The notes under the pieces are model-generated. The model did no database searches. It had not been told where the DNA came from and saw nothing but the letters and a program-made list of their open reading frames with translations. The translations under genes were made by a program, and so were the position numbers. From positions 1 to 64,000 of the forward strand of contig NZ_KB899156.1 of the NCBI RefSeq assembly GCF_000378065.1: a stretch of 64,000 nt of DNA. The letters are read 5' to 3'. Below, one piece after another: positions 38,817-47,735 of the stretch (within the stretch, counting starts at the first letter, position 1; each line of letters begins with the position of its first letter). Origin of the DNA: Porphyromonas gulae DSM 15663 (GTDB lineage: Bacteria; Bacteroidota; Bacteroidia; Bacteroidales; Porphyromonadaceae).

Positions 38817-39847
38817 CGCGGTCCTCATTGATATTCGGCACACTCTTTCTACTGACTGCCGTGGCTTTCGTGGCCGACCTCATATGGGGCAGTCTGGATA
38901 TATCGCCGGCCGACGTGCTGCAAGCTCTGACCAACGGATCGGATATGCAAACGACCAATGACTATGTCATTCGCAATTTCCGTCTGCCGAAGGCTCTGAC
39001 CGCTCTCTTTGCCGGTGCCGGCATATCCATCGCAGGTCTGCAAATGCAGAGTCTCTTCCGCAATCCCCTGGCCGACACCTCCATTCTGGGGATCAACAGC
39101 GGAGCAGGCCTTGGCGTGGCTCTGTATATCATGTCGTTCGCTATCATTCCGGGCCTCAGTCTGTACTCCGGCTCGGCTGACACATGGGGCGTAGCCACGG
39201 CAGCCTGCATAGGTTCCATGCTGGTACTTCTGCTCATCTCGGCTGTAGCAGCGTGGCTCAGAGATATGGTCTCGGTGCTGATTGTCGGAGTAATGGTCGG
39301 CTTTTTGGCCAGTTCGTTCATTTCCATTCTCCAGTTCTTCTCCGACAACGAAATGCTCAAAGGTTATCTGATCTGGTCTTTCGGGAGCGTGGCCGGCACT
39401 ACATGGCGACAGTTATCGCTGATGATCCCCATCGTTTCGGGGGGCCTTTTGCTCTCTATGCTGATGCCTAAGTATATGAATGCGCTCAACATAGGAGAGA
39501 ACTATGCTCGCAGCGTAGGTATCCATGTGGAGCGGCAGCGAATCGTCCTGATCGGCATCACGAGTATTATTACCGGCACAATTACGGCTTTCACCGGTCC
39601 CATTGCCTTTTTAGGAATAGCCGTCCCCCACTTCACGCGCATCCTGTTCAAAAGCTCGGACTACCGCATACTGCTCCCGGGCACGATGCTGTGCGGTGCT
39701 CTGCTGATGCTCGTGTGCGACATGATCACGCAGGTACCGGGCAAAGGCTTTGTACTGCCGATCAACGCCATCACCTCGATGATCGGTGCTCCTGTAGTAA
39801 TCATGACGATCGCTCGCAACCGTAAAAAGCGTTTAATCTTCAACTGA
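38813..39847 (+). CDS. FecCD-family ABC transporter permease (BtuC-like)
   Basis: The 344-residue inner-membrane protein has about 10 hydrophobic segments. It carries the BtuC/FecCD signatures IRNFRLPKALTALFAGAGIS, NPLADTSILGINSGAGLG and GPIAFLGIAVPHFTR. It would form a homodimeric channel with the ATPase encoded next. The start overlaps the lipoprotein stop (ATGA), a sign of coupled translation. The gap to the ATPase gene is 7 nt. Confidence 0.92.
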   Translation: MTRSSLIFGTLFLLTAVAFVADLIWGSLDISPADVLQALTNGSDMQTTNDYVIRNFRLPKALTALFAGAGISIAGLQMQSLFRNPLADTSILGINSGAGLGVALYIMSFAIIPGLSLYSGSADTWGVATAACIGSMLVLLLISAVAAWLRDMVSVLIVGVMVGFLASSFISILQFFSDNEMLKGYLIWSFGSVAGTTWRQLSLMIPIVSGGLLLSMLMPKYMNALNIGENYARSVGIHVERQRIVLIGITSIITGTITAFTGPIAFLGIAVPHFTRILFKSSDYRILLPGTMLCGALLMLVCDMITQVPGKGFVLPINAITSMIGAPVVIMTIARNRKKRLIFN

Positions 39848-39854
39848 ACAGGCA

Positions 39855-40856
39855 ATGATCCATACCGACAACGTGACCCTGACGGGACTATCTACCGGAT
39901 ACCGAAGCAAGAAAACGGAGCGCATCGTATCGAAGCAAATCGATCTCTCCATGCTCAGTGGCGAACTGGTGATGCTGATGGGTCCGAACGGCTGTGGCAA
40001 ATCCACGCTTATGCACACCATCGCAGGATTACTGCCGCCTATTGCAGGCAAGATCACCATTGCCGGACGTGATATACACGGCCTCCGTATGAGAAAAAAA
40101 GCCAAGATGCTTAGTCTGGTACTGACCGACAAGATAGCGGCCACAAACCTGACTGTTCGGGATATTGTCGTCATCGGACGCTATCCCTACGTCAATTATC
40201 GCGGCAGCCTGACTGCAAAGGACAAGGAGATTGTGAACGAATCGCTCGTAGCATGCCGACTGACGGGATTCGAGTCGCGCCAATACGGAGAGCTAAGCGA
40301 TGGAGAAAAACAACGTGTGATGATAGCCCGCGCTTTAGCCCAACAGACCCCCGTGATGCTTCTCGACGAACCTACGGCACACCTCGACCTGCCAAGCCGT
40401 CTGGAGGTGATCATCATGCTGCGCGAATTGGCACGCAAGACGAACAAGAGTATCCTCGTTTCTACCCACGAAATGGATCTGGCCCTGCAATGGGCGGACA
40501 CGGTATGGCTGATGAACAGCCAAGGGGAGATTTGTCGTGGGGCACCGGAGGATTTGGTACTGAACCACTGTTTTGAGAAAGTATTCGGCAACGACACTCT
40601 TTCTTTCAATATAGACAGCGGAGCCTTCTCGGTCAAACATAAAACGGCTACACCTGTTTCTGTAAAAGGACAGGGTGCAGCCTACAAATGGACACTGAGT
40701 GCTTTGCACCGGAATGGTTATGTGGAATCCGCAAATGCCTCCGGCCGCAAAATCACCGTGGGAGAGGGCTGCTGGATTCTACAGGAGGGCGATTCTTCGA
40801 AAAGCTTCGACTCCATCGGTTCCTTGCTGCAAACGCTGCACGCTCACCACGAATGA
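39855..40856 (+). CDS. ABC transporter ATP-binding protein (BtuD/FecE-like) with C-terminal extension
   Basis: The 333-residue protein has Walker A GPNGCGKST (about 38-46), signature LSDGEKQRVMIARAL, Walker B VMLLDEP and the switch histidine in VSTHEMD. Typical FecE/BtuD proteins end near residue 250-260. Here about 75 further residues follow (GAAYKWTLSALHRNGYVES...), similar in style to a small regulatory or substrate-sensing domain, but I do not recognise it. The stop overlaps the cbiZ start by 4 nt, so transport and remodelling functions are coupled. Confidence 0.88.
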   Translation: MIHTDNVTLTGLSTGYRSKKTERIVSKQIDLSMLSGELVMLMGPNGCGKSTLMHTIAGLLPPIAGKITIAGRDIHGLRMRKKAKMLSLVLTDKIAATNLTVRDIVVIGRYPYVNYRGSLTAKDKEIVNESLVACRLTGFESRQYGELSDGEKQRVMIARALAQQTPVMLLDEPTAHLDLPSRLEVIIMLRELARKTNKSILVSTHEMDLALQWADTVWLMNSQGEICRGAPEDLVLNHCFEKVFGNDTLSFNIDSGAFSVKHKTATPVSVKGQGAAYKWTLSALHRNGYVESANASGRKITVGEGCWILQEGDSSKSFDSIGSLLQTLHAHHE

Positions 40857-42043
40857 ATGCTTGTGAAACAAACCATCCTATGCAAAACCCTACAATAGAT
40901 TTCGACAAAGAAACGCCTCTGTTTTACAGTCCTATGGGCGATCCTCTTTACCACCTGAAGGAAAGTATGATCGTTGGCTTCGCAGGACGCAGAGGAGTCG
41001 TGAGCACCTGCAATCTCAATGGCGGCTACCGAGAAGACCTCCGATATGCCTTCAACAACAGTTGCGGGAGGGATCCCGACGTAATAGCCAAACGCTCTGT
41101 CGGGATGCGAGGAAAGACTATGACCGAACACTACGCCACCTTAGCGGAAGAATTGGGACTCCCCCTTGACAGAACCACGGGCATGGGTACTGCTGCCCTG
41201 ATCGAAAATACGGCAACCTCCTCCCGCCAATACCACGGAGTAACGGTCATGGCGGTTGCCACGGCAGGCATAGACGTAAACGGTGGACGGGCAGGAGAAC
41301 CCGCAGCATACAACGAATTTACCCAAACCGACCTGATCAAGCCGGGCACCATCAACGTATTCCTGTTCATCGACGCCTCATTGGATGCAGGGACACTGAC
41401 ACGCGCTCTCGTCACCGCTACCGAAGCCAAAACGGCAGCCCTACAGGAACTGATGGCAAACAGCATGTATTCAGAAGATTTAGCCACCGGCTCCGGAACG
41501 GATTCGCTGATAGCCATCTGCAATAAGGAGTCGGAGATAGTGCTTCAAAATAGTGGCAAACACGTACTTCTGGGCGAAATGATAGGCCAAAGCGTGAAAG
41601 AGGCTATTACCGAAGCCTTATCCCGACAGACGAAGATGACCCCCACACGCCAAGCTTCGATAGAATGGCAAACCAAACGCTACGGAATAACGAAAAATGC
41701 GATCGTCTCCGAATGTCTCCGGCTGTATCCACAGCTGAAAAAAGAGCTTGTAGAAACAGAAATCGGCACTATAGACAGAGACAATCGTCTGTTAGCCGCA
41801 GTGGCTGCCATAGCTCATTTATGCGACCAAAACCGCTGGCAAATCATCTCGGACAAGAGCATGACAGGCACAGCCGAAAACATATTGCATACGATACTCT
41901 CGGAAGAAGGCATATCCGAGGGAACAAACAGCACGGACATTGTATCCGAACAGAGTGCGCCGGCATATCGTCAAGTGTTGTCTCTCTGCCTCCATACCCT
42001 TGCAAGAGTACTCCACAACAGAATTATTCATTCATCACTTTAA
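40853..42043 (+). CDS. cbiZ: Adenosylcobinamide amidohydrolase (CbiZ family)
   Basis: CbiZ hydrolyses the aminopropanol linkage of adenosylcobinamide (or pseudo-B12 in some bacteria) to adenosylcobyric acid, so that foreign corrinoids can be rebuilt. From 40853 the protein has 396 residues; an ATG at 40880 is an alternative. Family motifs are STCNLNGGYRED, MGTAALIENTATSS, VATAGIDVNGGRAGEPA and TATEAKTAALQELM with ATGSGTD. About 150 extra residues follow the CbiZ core, function unknown. The ATGA overlap with the transporter ATPase and the upstream B12 riboswitch support corrinoid salvage. Confidence 0.85.
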   Translation: MNACETNHPMQNPTIDFDKETPLFYSPMGDPLYHLKESMIVGFAGRRGVVSTCNLNGGYREDLRYAFNNSCGRDPDVIAKRSVGMRGKTMTEHYATLAEELGLPLDRTTGMGTAALIENTATSSRQYHGVTVMAVATAGIDVNGGRAGEPAAYNEFTQTDLIKPGTINVFLFIDASLDAGTLTRALVTATEAKTAALQELMANSMYSEDLATGSGTDSLIAICNKESEIVLQNSGKHVLLGEMIGQSVKEAITEALSRQTKMTPTRQASIEWQTKRYGITKNAIVSECLRLYPQLKKELVETEIGTIDRDNRLLAAVAAIAHLCDQNRWQIISDKSMTGTAENILHTILSEEGISEGTNSTDIVSEQSAPAYRQVLSLCLHTLARVLHNRIIHSSL

Positions 42044-42056
42044 CATATCAATAATT

Positions 42057-44177
42057 ATGAAAAAGTTTTTCTTCGCGCTATTATCGATTGGTATTTCAGC
42101 GCAGGCTTTTGCCAAGACGGACAATGTCCCGACAGATTCGCTACAAGTACACAATCTTCAGACCGTCACGGTCTATTCTACACGCACGGCTGTACCTCTA
42201 AAAAAGATTCCGGCCAAGATGGAACTCATCCCATCGCGCAACATCAAGCAGTCCGGCTTCAACAACATGACCGACATCCTCAAAACGCAAAGTTCGCTCG
42301 ATGTCATACAATACCCGGGCTTTAGTTCGAACATCGGTATGCGCGGTTTCAAGCCTTCCGGCAAGTATGTAACTGTATTGGTAAACGGCATCCCTGCGGG
42401 AACGGACAATATCTCTACGCTCAACACAAGCAACATCGAGCAAATCGAGATCCTCAAAGGCCCGTTCTCTTCCATCTACGGCACCAATGCCATGGGCGGT
42501 GTGGTGAACATCATCACCCACAAATCCAAGGACAAGATCCATGGCAACGTTTCTCTATTCGGCGGTAGCTACCAAACCATGGCCGGATCATTCAACTTGG
42601 GTGGCCGCTTTGAGGATATTTTCTCATTCGATCTTAGTCTGGGCTTGGACAAGCAGAACAAGGACTATAAGACCGGATCAAACAGCTTACTCTCACTAAG
42701 CAAACTGGAAGAAACGATCTTGGATGGAGATAGCATCAAAAGTTGGAAAATGAAGGCCAGTGACTATACTGTAGCAACGGGACGTCTGCGTTTCGGCATC
42801 GACTTCACACCCGAATGGTCGCTGAATCTGTATCAGAACGTATTCCTCGGAGATGCTATTCCTACAGGAGGATCTATATGGGGTGTTTACGGAGAATCCA
42901 AGAAAAATCTGAATCGCTCTTCGACATCTTTCGAGCTGGTCGGCAAACAAGGCTGCCACACGCTTCAGTTCTCCCCCTACTTCAACATAGAGAAATCGGA
43001 GAACTATAACAATGCGGATCCTACCGGCTTCATCAACTACAAGAGCGACTACTACACCTATGGTGCCCTGCTTCAGGACAAGATCTCATTTGGTGGACAA
43101 AATATCGTACTCGGAGTAGACAGCCGAAATATGACGATGGAGTCGGAAAGATTCGATCAGCCGGATGTAAATACAATGCCATACAACCCCGGATACGCCA
43201 CTAACAATATCGGTTTGTTCGGACAAGCCAATTTCTATCTGCTGAACGATGCTCTATCGATCTCTGCCGGTGCACGTGCCGACTTTATGTTCTTCAATCT
43301 GAAAGAGAACAAGTATCTCAACAATGAAGCCAAACAGGAAACTCACAATGTGATCAATCCGAATGTAGGAATCAAATATGAATTCGTGAAAGGCCTTACA
43401 GCTCATGGCACATTCGGTAGTGCATTCACGGCTCCCGATGCTTTCCAAAAAGCAGGCCAGTACGTAGGGCCGTTAGGTACAACCTTCGGCAATCCAGATT
43501 TGAAACCAGAAAAGTCCATGACTTGGGACTTCGGTATCGGATACAGTAATGCTCGCTGTGGTATTCAAGCCGATGTAACCTACTTCCACACGGACCACAA
43601 AGACATAATCCTGACCAACACCGACTACACCACCAATATAACCACATTCATGAACGCGGACAAAGGTCGTATGAGCGGTATCGAGGCCCTTTTGTCTTAT
43701 GACTTCGGAAGTCTCTTTGCCAATAAGTTCTCTCTGCGTGCATTTGCAAACGCCACATTCATGCTCAATTCCGAGATGAAGAAAAGCGAGACCGATGGCC
43801 CCTGGAGCGAAATGTACTACGTTCGCAAACAGAACATCACATTCGGTATCGAATACCGTGGTAAAGAAGGACTTGAACTGATGGTCAACGGTCGTTTCAT
43901 GGGACGCCGGATCGAGCAAAACTGGTACGCTTACTATCCTCAGGTTCGTCCCAAACTTCAGCAACTACTCGCAGCAGAAGAGCCTGAACTGGCTGCTCAG
44001 GGACTGCTCCGCCATCCGCAAGCAATGGTGTTCAATGCCTCCGCTTACTACCACATGAACAAATACCTCACCTTCGGTGTGAATCTGAACAACATCCTGG
44101 ACGAACTCTATACGGAGAAAGACGGCTACCACATGCCGGGACGTAACATCATGGGTAAGGTTATGGTCAACTTCTAA
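42057..44177 (+). CDS. tlr: TonB-dependent outer-membrane receptor (BtuB-like; previously Tlr)
   Basis: The 706-residue protein has a signal peptide (MKKFFFALLSIGISAQAFA), a TonB box region (LQTVTVYSTR), a plug domain (MELIPSRNIKQSGFNNMTDIL, NIEQIEILKGPFSSIYGTNA, MGGVVNIIT) and a 22-strand barrel ending NIMGKVMVNF. The start at 42057 replaces a longer frame that overlaps cbiZ. In P. gingivalis I recall this gene as tlr (PG0644), reported as a hemin-linked receptor. Its place behind a cobalamin riboswitch, transporter and cbiZ makes corrinoids the more likely ligand. Confidence 0.85.
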   Translation: MKKFFFALLSIGISAQAFAKTDNVPTDSLQVHNLQTVTVYSTRTAVPLKKIPAKMELIPSRNIKQSGFNNMTDILKTQSSLDVIQYPGFSSNIGMRGFKPSGKYVTVLVNGIPAGTDNISTLNTSNIEQIEILKGPFSSIYGTNAMGGVVNIITHKSKDKIHGNVSLFGGSYQTMAGSFNLGGRFEDIFSFDLSLGLDKQNKDYKTGSNSLLSLSKLEETILDGDSIKSWKMKASDYTVATGRLRFGIDFTPEWSLNLYQNVFLGDAIPTGGSIWGVYGESKKNLNRSSTSFELVGKQGCHTLQFSPYFNIEKSENYNNADPTGFINYKSDYYTYGALLQDKISFGGQNIVLGVDSRNMTMESERFDQPDVNTMPYNPGYATNNIGLFGQANFYLLNDALSISAGARADFMFFNLKENKYLNNEAKQETHNVINPNVGIKYEFVKGLTAHGTFGSAFTAPDAFQKAGQYVGPLGTTFGNPDLKPEKSMTWDFGIGYSNARCGIQADVTYFHTDHKDIILTNTDYTTNITTFMNADKGRMSGIEALLSYDFGSLFANKFSLRAFANATFMLNSEMKKSETDGPWSEMYYVRKQNITFGIEYRGKEGLELMVNGRFMGRRIEQNWYAYYPQVRPKLQQLLAAEEPELAAQGLLRHPQAMVFNASAYYHMNKYLTFGVNLNNILDELYTEKDGYHMPGRNIMGKVMVNF

Positions 44178-44238
44178 TTCTCTTCCTGAGATGCAGATAT
44201 AAAAGGGAGCCAGTCTCCCTGTACAATCCTCACAGAGC

Positions 44239-44285
44239 AAAGCGGATATTCCTCTCATACCGAGAGTGGGTATCCGCTTTCTGAT
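44239..44285 (+). terminator. Terminator of the corrinoid uptake operon
   Basis: AAAGCGGATA (44239-44248) pairs perfectly with TATCCGCTTT (44271-44280), with an inner CTCTC/GAGAG stem. It lies 60 nt after the receptor stop. A smaller GGGAG/CTCCC hairpin precedes it. Confidence 0.65.
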
Positions 44286-44354
44286 TTATACCTCCTTCCG
44301 AACCTCTCTCGACATGGCCCTTTACGCCTGTGAAAATCGCTGTTTCACACACTG

Positions 44355-44480
44355 AAAAACGTGGCGCGAGAAAAATTCGATTTTGGCGCGAGAAGCAAAA
44401 AATTCCCGAACCAAAACGAAAAAAAAGTCGCGCGCTTTTTTCAAGAAACACGTTCGTAAAATCAGCGGATTTTGGTTCCT
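44355..44480. repeat. Intergenic ~22-bp periodic array (CGTGGCGCGAG type)
   Basis: GC-rich cores centred near 44365, 44388, 44408, 44431 and 44452 alternate with A/T tracts at 20-24 bp spacing. GGCGCGAGAA occurs twice 22 bp apart. AAAAACGTGGCGCGAGAAAA also occurs near 6010, and CCCGAACCAAA also near 36999. The rest of the 44178-44839 space shows no gene. Confidence 0.65.
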
Positions 44481-44780
44481 AAAATCATTTTCCTCCTCTC
44501 TCCATCAAACAAAAAGCCCGGCGAAATATACATTTAAGGCCTTGTAGGAATCAGGTCTTAACGGTCTTCTCTATCGAAAAGGAAAGATCAAAATTTGGCC
44601 GCTGTCTATGCTAAATTATTCATCTTCTCCTTGCTATAACGATGAGTGATAAATCATTCGGAAAAAGCTGCTTTATGGGGAGTCTGAATATTTTGATCAC
44701 TATCTTTTGCGTTACTCTTTCACGTCGAAAATGACAGAAATTGGCAGGGAAAACCCGTGCGACACTGTAAATTAAATACT

Positions 44781-44788
44781 TACCTTTG
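44781..44788 (+). promoter_or_regulatory. -7 promoter element upstream of sppA
   Basis: TACCTTTG matches TAnnTTTG exactly, 51 nt before the sppA ATG. The -33 region is weak. Confidence 0.5.
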
Positions 44789-44839
44789 CAATAGTGACAT
44801 TAAAACGACAAAAAGACAAAATCAAATAACAAATCTGAA

Positions 44840-46627
44840 ATGAAAGAATTTTTCAAAATGTTTTTCGCCTCGGTCCTCGGGGTTATAACGGCAGGAATCA
44901 TCCTGTTTTGTATCTCTCTATTTATCTTTTTCGGCATCGTAGCCGGTATTGCCTCCAAGGCAACGGGAGGAGCTATTCCGAAAATCGAAGCAAACTCCAT
45001 CCTACATATAGACAATTCCTCTTTCCCTGAGATCGTATCGGCCAATCCTTGGAGCATACTCACAGGCAAGGACGAAGCCGTATCGCTCTCACAGGCAGTC
45101 GAAGCCATCGGCCAAGCCAAAAATAATCCTAACATAACCGGTATTTTCCTCGATCTGGACGACCTTTCCGTCGGCATGGCATCGGCAGAGGAATTGCGTC
45201 GCGCGTTGCAGGATTTCAAGATGTCCGGCAAGTTCGTCGTATCCTATGCCGACAGATACTCCCAAAAGGGTTACTACCTCTCCAGTATTGCAGACAAACT
45301 CTACCTCAATCCGAAAGGAATGCTGGGGCTTATCGGGATTGCTACCCAAACGATGTTCTACAAAGATGCCCTCGACAAATTCGGCGTGAAAATGGAGATC
45401 TTCAAGGTTGGTACCTACAAGGCAGCCGTAGAGCCATTCATGCTCAACGGGATGAGCGATGCCAACCGCGAACAAATCACCACATACATAAACGGGCTTT
45501 GGGACAAGATCACATCCGATATTGCAGAGTCGCGCAAGACGGCAATGGACTCCGTGAAAATGTTTGCCGACAAAGGCGAAATGTTCGGCCTTGCGGAGAA
45601 AGCGGTGGAAATGAAGCTCGTAGACGAGCTGGCTTACCGTACCGATGTGGAGAAAGAACTCAAAAAGATGTCCCAGCGCGGAGAGAAAGATGAGCTTCGG
45701 TTCGTATCGCTTTCTCAGGTTCTGGCCAATGGCCCGATGAACAAAACGAAAGGCAGCCGGATCGCCGTTCTCTTTGCCGAAGGTGAAATAACGGAAGAAA
45801 TAATAAAGAAGCCGTTCGACACCGATGGTAGCTCCATCACACAAGAACTCGCCGAAGAAATCAAGGCAGCAGCCGATGACGATGACATCAAAGCCGTAGT
45901 ACTTCGTGTCAATTCTCCGGGAGGTAGTGCTTTCACTTCCGAACAGATATGGAAGCAGGTAGTGGATCTCAAGGCCAAAAAGCCTATCGTGGTCTCCATG
46001 GGCGACGTGGCAGCCTCGGGCGGATACTACATAGCCTGCGCAGCCAACAGCATCGTGGCAGAGCATACGACTCTGACCGGCTCCATCGGCATATTCGGCA
46101 TGTTCCCGAACTTTGCAGGCGTAGCCAAGAAGATAGGAGTGAATATGGACGTCGTACAGACATCCAAGTATGCAGACTTGGGCAACACTCTCGCACCGAT
46201 GACGGTCGAAGATCGTGCCCTCATCCAACGCTACATAGAGCAGGGCTACGACCTCTTCCTCACTCGCGTATCGGAAGGCCGCAACCGCACCAAGGCGCAG
46301 ATCGACAGCATCGCTCAAGGCCGCGTATGGCTCGGCGACAAAGCTCTTGCACTCGGTTTGGTGGATGAGCTTGGAGGTTTGGACACAGCTATCAAACGGG
46401 CTGCGACACTGGCTCAGCTCGGTAGCAACTACAGCATAGAGTACGGCAAGACCAAGCGCAACTTCTTCGAAGAGTTGCTCTCCTCATCAGCGGCGGATAT
46501 GAAGTCTGCCATCCTGAGTACCATTCTCTCCGATCCGGAAATAGAAGTTCTGCGCGAACTCCGCTCCATGCCGACCCGTCCTTCGGGCATACAGGCACGT
46601 CTCCCCTATTACTTCATGCCGTACTGA
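44840..46627 (+). CDS. sppA: Signal peptide peptidase SppA (67K type)
   Basis: The 595-residue inner-membrane serine protease degrades cleaved signal peptides. It has one N-terminal transmembrane segment (about 5-35) and two tandem protease domains of the long SppA form. The catalytic lysine region is in the first domain (YADRYSQKGYYLSSIADKLY). The nucleophile serine is in the second (VSMGDVAASGGYYIACAAN), with VNSPGGSAFTSEQIW as oxyanion segment. It leads the sppA-lpxK-thiL-MATE-prmA run. Confidence 0.93.
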   Translation: MKEFFKMFFASVLGVITAGIILFCISLFIFFGIVAGIASKATGGAIPKIEANSILHIDNSSFPEIVSANPWSILTGKDEAVSLSQAVEAIGQAKNNPNITGIFLDLDDLSVGMASAEELRRALQDFKMSGKFVVSYADRYSQKGYYLSSIADKLYLNPKGMLGLIGIATQTMFYKDALDKFGVKMEIFKVGTYKAAVEPFMLNGMSDANREQITTYINGLWDKITSDIAESRKTAMDSVKMFADKGEMFGLAEKAVEMKLVDELAYRTDVEKELKKMSQRGEKDELRFVSLSQVLANGPMNKTKGSRIAVLFAEGEITEEIIKKPFDTDGSSITQELAEEIKAAADDDDIKAVVLRVNSPGGSAFTSEQIWKQVVDLKAKKPIVVSMGDVAASGGYYIACAANSIVAEHTTLTGSIGIFGMFPNFAGVAKKIGVNMDVVQTSKYADLGNTLAPMTVEDRALIQRYIEQGYDLFLTRVSEGRNRTKAQIDSIAQGRVWLGDKALALGLVDELGGLDTAIKRAATLAQLGSNYSIEYGKTKRNFFEELLSSSAADMKSAILSTILSDPEIEVLRELRSMPTRPSGIQARLPYYFMPY

Positions 46628-46656
46628 TAAATGAGACAACCGTAATTGCCGAAGAG

Positions 46657-47730
46657 ATGGATGCGCCTCGTATCAACAAGTGGCTCAAACCGCTTTCCGC
46701 CCTCTACGGGGTGGGCGTGAGGTTGCGCAACTATCTCTTCGACAAGAACGTCCTGATTTCGAACTCTTTCGACATCCCTATCGTCTGTGTAGGCAATATC
46801 ACCATCGGCGGCACCGGTAAGACTCCCCACGTAGAATACCTGATTCGGCTCCTGCATCCACGCTATCGTATAGCGGTGGTTAGCCGCGGCTATAAGCGGA
46901 AAACCAAAGGGATGATCGTTGCAACCGAAGGATCGACTGCATGGGATATAGGAGACGAACCCCGTCAGATCAAACGAAAATATCCGGACCTGACCGTCAT
47001 CGTAGATGCTGACCGGAGCAGAGCCATCGGCTATCTATGCGATCTGGCAGAAGAACAAAGGCCGCAGCTCATCATTCTGGACGATGGTTTCCAACACCGT
47101 AAGGTGAAAGCAGACCTGAACATAGTACTCACAGACTACAACCGTATTCTGACCAAGGACTATCTGCTTCCGGCCGGTCGTCTGAGAGAGCCTGCCGGCT
47201 CTATACAGCGAGCCGACATGGTAATCCTGACCAAATGCCCCGACGATCTTGCTCCCATAGATCTTCGAGCAGCCAAACGCGACTTGGCCTTATATCCGCA
47301 TCAGAAGCTGTTTTTCTCCAAATTCCTGTACGGGCAGGGACTGAAGCCTTTGTTTTCCGATCAGCCTCCTTCGGCAGAAGTACACTCTGTGCTGGCTATC
47401 GCCGGAATAGCAAGTCCGAAACTGTTCTTCCGAGAGATCCGCACCCGATTCCCCTCCGGAACGGATCGCATCTATCCGGATCATCATGAGTTCACCGACA
47501 GAGAGATCGGTCTGCTCGTCGAAGATTGGCAGGAACTGTGCCGGAAAGATGCCGATGCCATAGTGGTATGTACCGAGAAAGATGCCATGCGACTGGCCCT
47601 ACGGCGATCTTCTTTTCCGCAAGAGATGCAGGAAAGATTTTATTACCTGCCGGTAGAAGTAAAGCTGATGTTCGATCAGGAAAAAGTATTTGTCGATAGG
47701 CTGCTGGGAGTCATCCAACACAAAAAATAA
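46657..47730 (+). CDS. lpxK: Tetraacyldisaccharide 4'-kinase
   Basis: LpxK phosphorylates the 4' position of the lipid A disaccharide at the inner membrane. The 357-residue protein has an N-terminal hydrophobic segment and Walker A GNITIGGTGKTPHVEYL (about 48-64). SRGYKRKTKG and ILDDGFQHRKVKADLNIVL are family motifs. Length matches the family. It starts 29 nt after sppA and ends 5 nt before thiL. P. gingivalis lipid A is partly dephosphorylated later, but the kinase is still needed for synthesis. Confidence 0.95.
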   Translation: MDAPRINKWLKPLSALYGVGVRLRNYLFDKNVLISNSFDIPIVCVGNITIGGTGKTPHVEYLIRLLHPRYRIAVVSRGYKRKTKGMIVATEGSTAWDIGDEPRQIKRKYPDLTVIVDADRSRAIGYLCDLAEEQRPQLIILDDGFQHRKVKADLNIVLTDYNRILTKDYLLPAGRLREPAGSIQRADMVILTKCPDDLAPIDLRAAKRDLALYPHQKLFFSKFLYGQGLKPLFSDQPPSAEVHSVLAIAGIASPKLFFREIRTRFPSGTDRIYPDHHEFTDREIGLLVEDWQELCRKDADAIVVCTEKDAMRLALRRSSFPQEMQERFYYLPVEVKLMFDQEKVFVDRLLGVIQHKK

Positions 47731-47735
47731 GCGTA

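Noticed and set aside
45089-46318. 409-codon minus-strand ORF opposite sppA
   Set aside because: It is the antisense of a well-supported sppA gene, His/Cys/Tyr-rich as expected of an antisense shadow, with no family motif.
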